A stretch of DNA of 64,000 nucleotides from Meconema thalassinum (Eukaryota > Arthropoda > Insecta > Orthoptera > Tettigoniidae), in assembly GCA_946902985.2 (NCBI GenBank), contig OX336389.2:794778979-794842978 (forward strand), read 5' to 3'. Position numbers and translations under genes: made by a program. The notes beneath the pieces are model-generated. The model ran no database searches. It was not told the DNA's origin and saw only the letters and a program-made list of their open reading frames with translations. Below are positions 56,336 through 64,000 of the stretch, in pieces; within the stretch, counting starts at the first letter, position 1, and each line of letters starts with the position of its first letter.

Positions 56336-56754
56336 ACCAACACTGTATAACATTACACTATGTGCTATTGCACCACACTGCCCGCACTCCACTAGTAGTA
56401 ATACCAACACTGTATAACATTACACTATGTGCTATTGCACCACACTGTCCCAAACCACTGGTAGTAACACCAACACTGTATAACATTACACTATGTGCTA
56501 TTGCACGACTCTGCCCCTCTCCACTAGTAGTAATACCAACACTGTATAACATTACACTATGTGCTATTGCACCACACTGTGTCACTCCACTAGTAGTAAT
56601 ACCTACACTGTATAACATTACACTATGTGCTATTGCACCACACTGTCACTCCACTAGTAGTAATACCAACACTGTATAACATTGCACTATGTGCTATTGC
56701 ACTACACTGTCCCACTCCACTAGTAGCAATACCAACACTGTATAACATTACACA
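56336..56754 (+). repeat. Minisatellite, ~66-bp unit, 6.4 copies
   Basis: Units beginning 'accaacactgtataacatt' at 56336, 56403, 56469, 56535, 56601, 56665 and 56731 (periods 67, 66, 66, 66, 64, 66). The 45-bp first part is nearly invariant; the second part ('cccgcactccactagtag' and variants) varies. Open frames on both strands (86 and 105 codons) arise simply because the period is close to a multiple of three. Confidence 0.95.
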
Positions 56755-56756
56755 TA

Positions 56757-57604
56757 AATCCCCGACAAAGTAGGGAATTAAGGCAACAGATCTTACAAAT
56801 TACATAGATATAATGGCACCACGTGTTCATATACTAATTAATATATTTTACAGGTGAATTTTCTGAAAATCTCAGAAGAGAACCAGTTAGGCCAATACAC
56901 CAGGTGAATTAGCTGCTCTTACCAACATTGTTTTAAACACACCACAGTTTATATACGTCCGGAAACATCTGTCCTTCCGGTTCGCACAGTGGACACAGAC
57001 ATACGAATACCTTTGTATTTACGGCCTACACAAAAATAGGAGGCTGTTACGCCAAAATATTAATAAACAATGGAAACTGCGAGTGCACTCTCCAAATTAT
57101 AACTAACTGAAACGTCCGTGAATCATGAAGTGGACATTGTAACCGTGTTTAAGCTATCACATGTGCTGTAACCTGCTCGCAGTTTGCTGCGGTGCAATAT
57201 TGTTTAGTGGTAAGAGCAGCCGAACGCTACGAACCACTAATCTTACACGTGACAGGACTGAGTCCTAATCATAAATACTATTTTTTATACAGTTGGTATT
57301 AACTATCTGTTTCTGAACATGAAATACCCGCTTTTATGCTAATCTTTAGTGAGTAAAAGTGCACGTGACCTTTAGATACGCTAATAAGTCATCAGGGATA
57401 GGTTGTGGGAGGAAACAAACTACACTAGCACAGGGTAGTTACGTTAGTAAGAGCTCGATCAGATTGCTTTATGCACGCCTGGACACGCTGCTGAATGAAT
57501 ATTCTAGTGTGCTGTGGCATAGCCGCTATTATGGGTTGCCGAAGGCGCTCGGTATTTTTTAGCTCCTGGATCTAATTGATATATTTCAAATACCTAGTGG
57601 CTTT
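56757..57604. other. Spacer, nothing recognised
   Basis: 57195-57275 has a tRNA-like phrase ('gtttagtggtaagagcagcc'), perhaps an old SINE head. The 67-codon frame at 57359-57562 has no motif. Confidence 0.45.
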
Positions 57605-57965
57605 AAATCCAATGACCTGATGCGTCAAAAGACATTCAACTGGATGTGTCTCATTCAGATGTTTACGGAGGACATCCAATGTGGTGGAGCTCCATCCTGT
57701 CAAAACCACATACTAAATGTTCTTTAAGTGGCACTTCCTCCATTAAATGTGGGACTTCATAGCGTCGATAGTGCACCTGATAAATTACCCTACAAAATCG
57801 GTCCAATAAGGCGATTACTCAAGGTTTCACACCACACATTCGCTCCCCATGGGTTGTCAGCACTCCAATGGTGAATGTTGTGGTGTTTAACAGTACCATT
57901 ATTGTTGAATCGCGATTCGTCCGAGAACAGTTTCATTAAAAATGCCACTTCTTCCGTTTCAGTAC
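57605..57965 (-). pseudogene. DDE-superfamily transposase relic
   Basis: Minus-strand frames contain KLFSDESRFNNNGTVKHH, whose SDES block is the first catalytic Asp of a DDE (IS630/Tc1-like) transposase. Next come HHWSADNPWGANVWC, an aromatic segment that usually follows it in a common insect family, and RLIGPI. A stop and frame change lead to YEVPHLMEEVPLKEHLVCG, then DRMELHHIG, the degenerate position of the 'DGAPPH' second-Asp block. No third acidic residue was found. The family is remembered, not looked up. Confidence 0.6.
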
Positions 57966-60489
57966 TGTCTCTCCTCTCTTACAAGGATTCAGGTTAATTG
58001 CGCAATTTGATCCTGAGTTACCAATTATGAGGTTTTAATGTTATGTTCTTTTGCCTTTGGCATACTAAGACCATATACAGTTCTACTTTAATGCTAATTT
58101 GAGATATTGTATTTCTGAAATGTATTGAGTTTTTTTTTATAATTTCAATATGGCCGCTGTCCGATATAATTAGCGTGATTTGGGTGGCTGCCATTTTGTT
58201 TTCATTATGATAGTGGTAATAAAAGGCTAGAACCTGAGGAGTTTGTTTTTTAATTCGACAGTAGACTAAACATATTTCAGCTCTTGTTGATGTGGTAAAG
58301 AAAAGCTTACTACAAACACTGTTTAAATATCAATTCATGTAATCGATCATACCATTTTGAGATGATAGAAGCATCAAGCAAAGCAGTACCCAAGGACAGT
58401 ACATGAACGACCAAGTGAAATAATGCAGTAAACAACTCAGTATGAATGGAACAGATTGAACACTAATTACCATAATTCACAAATAAATCCGGATCTGTGT
58501 AAGTTTACGATGTAGAAAAGAATATTGAAAATATGAAATTTAGAAATAATTTCATAAGGAAACAGAGAAACAAATAAACACGTCTCAACCTGAAAAACTT
58601 TTTTACCTACATTTTCATCATTCCATCCAAATTTCGACAGGGTTCTGTATGTACCCAGCCTGTCAATCCACTTTGATAGCGCTTATGCCCCTAACTGCCC
58701 CCCATGAACAGTGAGGTAACCTCACCACCTATATAAAAATACCATCAGCCTGTCACTAGTTTGGTTTGCAGCGAATGTAGAATTCACTTCTTTTTCTCTC
58801 TTCGTAGAGATCATACTTCTTGAATACTGGGTGTTTCAGTTACAAAACTCCAATGGAAATTCATCTAATTGCTACTTAGTTTGTTCGACGATGGGTATAA
58901 TGAGGTCGCACACATCACATCACAATTTAGCAACGTGCCCGGTATGTAACTGCCTTCTAGCCGACGTACTGCTCAAGGCCTAATTAACGCACCGCCTCGT
59001 GAAGCAGGCACAGAGTGTGTAAACAGATTATGGATGTTTATTACATCCTGAACTGCTAGACTGCACAACCAGGATTCAAAAGAAATGCGTTGAAGTTTAG
59101 TGCTCCAGGTAGCTGTAACCGCAAATAGATATTTCACGGTATAAGATAAAAATGTTAGCCAGTATTAAATATGTCAGATCCTTACCACAGAGAAATAACA
59201 TTATTCAAAAACCAAGTGAGGGTGTTGCATTCACGATATGTTATAATACACAGCGTATTCTTTAGTCATAAACCAAACAACCACTAAACTTAAAACTGTA
59301 CCCCTGTACTTATTTGTAACTACAAAGTCTGAGAATTTGTGTTGATTTTTAATTCCCGTGTATATAGTGAATAATAATTTCGTCTGCTTTCGAATTTGAA
59401 AAAAGCATCAAGTATATGTATGACATCTACACGGCACAGTAACTGTTCGTCAGTCTATTTGTTTCTCTCTTTGTATCTGGGTGTATATGTACGTCTCACC
59501 TATCAATATCGTGGTTGGTGTTCTCAAGTAAAATACATTTTGAAAAAGCAGTATATTGAGCGATGTAAGAGGTAAATGGTTGCATTTCCACTGTGGAAAT
59601 GTACCAATTTTCTTGGTGAGAGGAACGTGGAGATACTGTAGTATTAAGATTATAAAAGATGGAGACCATCGTATTATTATGGATATTTGGCCAGCCTAGG
59701 ACGTTAACTTACTCTAAGGCAAAAATGACTGCTTATAAAGAAGAATTATGACTCTGGAAGGAGGCAAAGAATATGAGTAATACCATAGTGTTTGGAGGAA
59801 TGTAACGCATGGAAATTATAATTTTATAACTAATGAACTATTACTCTCAATGCTTTCAATTTGAGTAGCTTTTGAACATGCAGTTATCTCTTGGGACTTT
59901 TTCAGAAAACGTCTCAAGTGCATCACATAGTGATAGTTTATTACATCAAAAGGTAGACATTCAACAATTTCAAATACTCATCAGATCATTCAGCACATTG
60001 ATAGAAGTCGAACACTATTTTGTATGTTGTAGTTATACCTTTGTACTATCATCACAGCAGAGTTTTTGTTGGTTATTTCCGCATATTATTTTACAATTTT
60101 ATAGTAGTTTGCGGCATATTTCTTGAGTGGATCACACCAATGGTAGCTACCTACAAATTCATAGAATAGATCGGAGAGGAAGACTATTTTGTTGAAGGGA
60201 TCGCCACTTCTGACTTTCGCAACATTAAAATAATTAGTTATTTACGGATGCCTGATGCCTTAATATGAATCAGTAATAATTACCATACTTACAATGTCTT
60301 CTGACAGATTTCTATGTTTTTATTTTTTGTTTTTGGAGGGCAGAAACTGTCGTGGGTGTCACTGTTGTGTTTTTGAATTTTGATCTGATGATGTTCGCTT
60401 GACGAGCGAAACATATCGTTCCTTAGTTTTTTCCTTCTTCAATAGTCCACCACAATGTAGCCTATATACGTATGTATATATATACGTAG
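57966..60489. other. AT-rich spacer, nothing recognised
   Basis: 58125-58200 contains 'caatatggccgctgtccg', similar in style to the worn repeat at 24.6-25.1 kb. Frames such as 59872-60126 (84 codons) have no motif. 60384-60415 resembles a hammerhead core but lacks the first stem (see rejected items). Confidence 0.5.
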
Positions 60490-60716
60490 TACAGTCATTG
60501 CGTTCTGAGACTTGACGGATGTAGAAAAGGCAATCGTACGAATCTGTATGTTGCACACGCTGCCACATTATCCGGCCTTTACATACAAAGAACCACCTCC
60601 ACCCTAAGAATAGTCGCCGTTGGCCGGAATGCACTTTTTCCAACGTTGGCATGGCTGCTGGAAGCACCGCTGAAAGCAGTTGGCAGGAATGTCACGTATG
60701 GCTTCCCTTGTGACCG

Positions 60717-61088
60717 TCATGACCTCTTCGGACGACCGAAATCTGCTCCCACATAGGAGTGCTTCCAGGCGAGGAAAGAAAATAAATCGCATGGTACGAG
60801 GTCAGGTGAGTACGGAGGGTTGGGCAAAACTGTTACCTGTTGCCTTGCAAGTTCCTCTTGGACAAGGACAGAGCGTTGTGCAGGTGCGTTGTCGTGTAGC
60901 AACAGCCAATTCTTTGAACGCCAAAGCCCATGTCGCTTAGGGCAAATTGCATCGCGTAAACGGCCAAGGAACTCCTTGTAGCAGGTTTCGTTTACCGTTC
61001 CACCGTCCGGTAGGAATTCCATGTGAACGATTCCATTTGAATCAAAAAACAGTTCCAGCAACACCTTGCCTTTTGACTGTCTTGTCAT
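60717..61088 (-). pseudogene. mariner transposase, C-terminal catalytic part
   Basis: A 123-codon frame starting at an internal Met. It has the mariner segment KGKVLLELFFDSNGIVHMEF, the second catalytic Asp in LLHDNAPAQRS, and YSPDLVPCDLF, in which the third catalytic residue is Asp (DD34D). The first catalytic block, GDETW in relatives, should be near 61100-61130 but is not clear; it is lost or altered. After ~60760 the frame drifts from the family. The upstream frame is separate, so no full transposase is made. Confidence 0.88.
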
Positions 61089-61090
61089 GG

Positions 61091-61645
61091 TTTATTCTGC
61101 CGTGGTGATGATGTCGGTTTCCAGGGGGCTGACTGTCGTTTCAGTTGCGGATCGTAAAAGGAACACCATGTTATGTCTCCCGTTATTATCCAGCTCAGAA
61201 ACGTCGGATCATCGTCAGCACTACTGATGAGGTCACCACAAATCATCATGCGGTCCTCACGTTGGTCTTGCTACAGGATTCATGGCACACTGTGCTGGGT
61301 TACACGAGATACGTTGAGGTCATCCGTCAGAAGTTTGTGGCACGTAACACATGGCTGACCCCTACTACTGCCGCGAGAGCGTCTACCGATTGGAAGCAGT
61401 TAGCACGCACAAACGTAGCAACTTCCTGGATCTTGCGTGCCATTCAAACTGATTGTGGCCGACCAGTACCAACATCATCTTCCAAACTGCCCCGTCCTTG
61501 CATAAACGTCGGTGCCACCAGAACACAACACTGTGACTCACTGCGTCCTCACCGTATACCTCCTGCATCATTTCAAAAATTTCGGCAGCGGTATGGCTAA
61601 TTTCTGGCAGAACTTGATGTTTGCCCTTTTCTCCAACCCTGACAT
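61091..61645 (-). pseudogene. mariner transposase, N-terminal part, broken
   Basis: The minus-strand ATG at 61645-61643 starts MSGLEKRANIKFCQKLAI, a mariner N-terminus. After a frame change near 61575 comes EMMQEVYGEDAVSHSVVFWWHRRL (61571-61500), the helix-turn-helix that binds the inverted repeats. Frames then shift again: a 62-codon frame (61571-61383) becomes unrelated text. The WVPH linker could not be found cleanly. Multiple shifts in ~500 bp show age. Confidence 0.8.
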
Positions 61646-61836
61646 GTCAAGGTCCGACTAGCACATTCAACTCACCGTCACAACAAAGACCGTACGTCTG
61701 CTGCCAGTGCATGCACTCAGCTGTCTCTTGCAGGGACGAGACAGTAACTGACATGGTACAATACCAAGGCGTCACATATGCACTATAGTGCCCCACAGCG
61801 CTTTCATGTGGTTAGTCTCAGAACTTAATGACTGTA

Positions 61837-63275
61837 CCCCGTATATATATATCTTAATCTCATGTATTTTATTTCAGGTTATTTTTCACATATTCCAGGA
61901 ATTGGGGAAGAAGGAGCACCGCAAGGAGCACAACACCCCTAACCAAGGCAGCATCAACGGATTATGTGTTCCTCCGAGAGGGTAGCTTAGCCGGGCCTCA
62001 GCCCGCAGTTGCCCAACAGAAGAAGGAAACCCCTTATTAATGCGGAACGCAGTCTTCGGTGAAACGTCGGAAGAAAACAATATGCCTGGAACACGGCGTA
62101 AAAGCCCGGACAACTAATACATAGTTATGAACACCGGCCGTGAATACCTAATCTGTTATACCTGCCGATCTTCCCTTTTGTTAGCCAGATCTGAAAAACA
62201 CATACATGCCTATGTGTTGAGCTCGTTCATTAGTTCATAAATTCCACAAAGTATTGATCACTAAGACAGAACAGATGACAATCTTTAGTCAGACAGCGAT
62301 TTCGGACGAGCAAGATTATGGAGCTACTACATAGATAAAATCTCAATTCAAGTCAGGAAGATGGAGAAGGCAGTGGATTTACACGTGGACGAGAGTACTG
62401 AACAGTTGTGTAGTTAACAAAAGACTGTCTGAATATTAATTAGGGGTATTATAAATATCTACGGTACTCAACGATTAATTAAAAATGATCTTAATTCAGT
62501 CGAGAATATTCAAGAAGAACTTGACAAGAGATGCCATATGAATGGTCGGATGATGAACATGCCGGAAGTCAATGGAGACCACACACCCTCGGATTTTGAG
62601 CTCATGGCAAGCACCAGTTGCATTTGTTAGTGTCGGAAAAGTGGTTGAAAACGTGTGAAAAGTACGACGAAATATTGTAAAATTTCATACACGCACTTTT
62701 TTTAGATGGGTCTGTAGACGAAGTATTGTAAGCATTGAATCCGTAATACGAATAAAATAAGTTTTTGTAGAGGTGAACATTCCATGTGGGAAACCGCGTG
62801 CAAATCAAAGTGTGACATCGCTCTCCATTTTATACATTGAATTATTGTTAAAAAATGTAAAAAGGATTATTAAGTCTGTGAGTGATCAGAAAACAATGTT
62901 AGCCACATTTGTGATTTGATCGATCTGATATTATCAGACAGAGTGAGGAGGAAATATGCTATGAAGTGGAATTAAGATACCACGTGGTCATGAGGTATAG
63001 TAAAATTATATTTACAGTGGCCAATTAACGCCAGTGAAATAATTAAAGCAGAAGTGCAAAGAGTAGAATCTGTGCAACGAACTGTACTAAAATTCTGACC
63101 AAGGAGGAATTTGACGAGTTTGATCTGGTTCTAGACAACATGGTGTCAGCCTAAATAGCAGACCAGCCAATCAACATGTTGAATGCAGTTTATGGCACAG
63201 GAGGGGCCCGAGGACGGATGTCTAAACAAAGAACCCTCGGGATAAGGAACTGCCCACATGAAACGTAGAAACTAT
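61837..63275. other. Spacer; 61.9-62.12 kb looks like a retroelement 3' region
   Basis: 61985-62120 contains 'ggtgaaacgtcggaagaaaa' and 'aacacggcgtaaaagcccgg', phrases I associate with 3' ends of insect Penelope-like or related elements; unverified. The rest is AT-rich with no domain. 62500-62590 is briefly open (NIQEELDKRCHMNG) without a recognised motif. Confidence 0.35.
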
Positions 63276-63425
63276 TAACACTGTGGGGTTTGAAGCCATT
63301 TTTCAATGTCGCCTTAGTAAACAAGAGTTGGGTGCTTATCAGTCGGTCAACACGAATGTACCCAAAAGAGCTGGGTTATGCCCTAATCCTGAAAAAAAAA
63401 TACATGAGATTAATAAATACTGGTA
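63276..63425 (+). repeat. Dispersed repeat, copy 2 (pairs with 2685-2835)
   Basis: Same orientation and overall order of blocks as the copy at 2685. The final 'gagattaataaata' corresponds to 'agattaataaatg'. Differences are ~25-30% by eye. Confidence 0.6.
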
Positions 63426-64000
63426 ACACTATCAAGTGGTGTAGTTTGAATTGGGCTGTGAATTTAAAATATTTCCATTAGCACGCCGAATGCATGATAT
63501 GTACAGTGTAAGAAAGGCAGGTTAAATTTGAGTTATATTTTATCGCGTGTGTAAAATCCGAACAGAGCTAGTTCACTACGATGTTATAACGTGTTGAATG
63601 GCGAGTGAAAAAGAAAGCGCTGGAATTGAGACTTGGAGCATAGCCTTCTTTGTTAATTTTTCGAGGCGGATAGAATCAATGCAATATAAAGGAAAATGAA
63701 CTGGAAATGAAAGCTGTATTTATAAGAGGTAGACGACTTGGATTTTGAAATAGGAGCTATGTTATTGTCTTGCAGAAGGGTGATAATAGGTTCGTTACTT
63801 GTAGCGAGACAGATACTGGTTATTAATTGGGTAGAATTAAACGCTGTATTTATACAAGATGATATGTTAGGTTATTTGCTAGATGAGGAGCCTTGTTCAA
63901 ATTGAATATTACTGACTATTAAAGGAAGTGTAGTATATAAAGATGATAATAAATATTGCGAGGTGTGCACACGTTAGTTGAGGTTATAGGTGTTGAAAGA
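63426..64000. other. AT-rich spacer, nothing recognised
   Basis: No gene or repeat recognised up to the window edge. Confidence 0.5.

Larger units (their letters stand above)
60492..61834 (-). mobile_element. mariner element with inverted repeats and TA duplications
   Basis: Left end 'cagtcattgcgttctgagac', right end complement 'cagtcattaagttctgagac': 18 of 20 bases match. Both sides carry TA (60490-60491 and 61835-61836), the expected duplication, within TA-rich flanks. Length 1343 bp; transposase on the minus strand, broken. Confidence 0.93.

Noticed and set aside
56336..56754. Repeat protein genes (86 and 105 codons on opposite strands) or CRISPR
   Set aside because: Frames exist only because the ~66-bp period is divisible by three; both strands are open, units lack spacer structure, and period varies.
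60384..60415. Hammerhead-ribozyme-like core (CTGATGA, short stem, GAAAC, then a 2-bp stem and GTT)
   Set aside because: There is an extra base after CTGATGA, and the sequences that should form stem I (upstream of CTGATGA and after GTT) are not complementary.

Overview
The window looks like part of a large, repeat-rich insect genome. The evidence is arthropod-type transposable elements (Tc1, mariner, Ty3/Gypsy, APE-type LINEs), several families of tRNA-headed SINEs, a spliced trypsin-like protease exon and AT-rich spacers. The SINE families resemble ones I recall from orthopteroid insects, but I could not check this. There is no prokaryotic organisation (no operons, no ribosome binding sites) and no complete host gene. 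The only convincing host coding sequence is the terminal exon of an S1 serine protease (8537-8695, minus). A broken run of C2H2 zinc fingers lies at about 20.32-20.55 kb (minus).

Layout. 0-0.9 kb: tail of a dead LINE. 4-17.6 kb: SINE-dense spacer with copies of four tRNA-derived families, a dead mariner (7.0-7.7 kb), the protease exon, and a possible MITE (16.2-16.7 kb). 18.4-19.7 kb: degenerate ~290-bp tandem repeats. 20.3-23.8 kb: zinc-finger relic and two LINE 3' fragments. 26.1-28.4 kb: 5' LTR, primer binding site and decayed coiled-coil gag of a Gypsy-like element with no pol. 28.7-31.4 kb: non-coding block holding five ~79-bp repeats that each fold into two small hairpins. 31.5-31.9 kb: a SINE with clear A and B boxes.

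34.3-44.7 kb is a minus-strand Ty3/Gypsy element ('Gypsy-A') with ~1.03-kb direct terminal repeats, gag, protease, RT, RNase H and integrase, all present but broken by several frameshifts and stops. Its gag is interrupted by about 8.2 head-to-tail copies of a 252-bp unit (39411-41471). Each unit carries a TATA box, an initiator-like site and a downstream 10-bp stem-loop, pointing antisense to the host element. A second, plus-strand Gypsy relic ('Gypsy-B', ~44.7-48.36 kb) abuts the outer end of the Gypsy-A LTR. Its RT catalytic box is destroyed.

50.6-52.06 kb: a near-intact Tc1 element with a 341-residue DD34E transposase and almost perfect terminal inverted repeats. 52.2-56.2 kb: a near-full-length minus-strand APE-type LINE split by one frameshift and with its RT box changed to YAAD. 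56.28-56.75 kb: a (TA)n tract and a 66-bp minisatellite. 57.6-58.0 kb: relic of a DDE transposase. 60.49-61.83 kb: a mariner with recognisable inverted repeats and TA target duplications but a broken transposase. The remainder is AT-rich sequence in which I recognise nothing.

The strongest candidates for something undescribed are the promoter-bearing 252-bp array inside gag, the hairpin repeats at 28.94-29.33 kb, and a tRNA-like module carried in both Gypsy-A terminal repeats.
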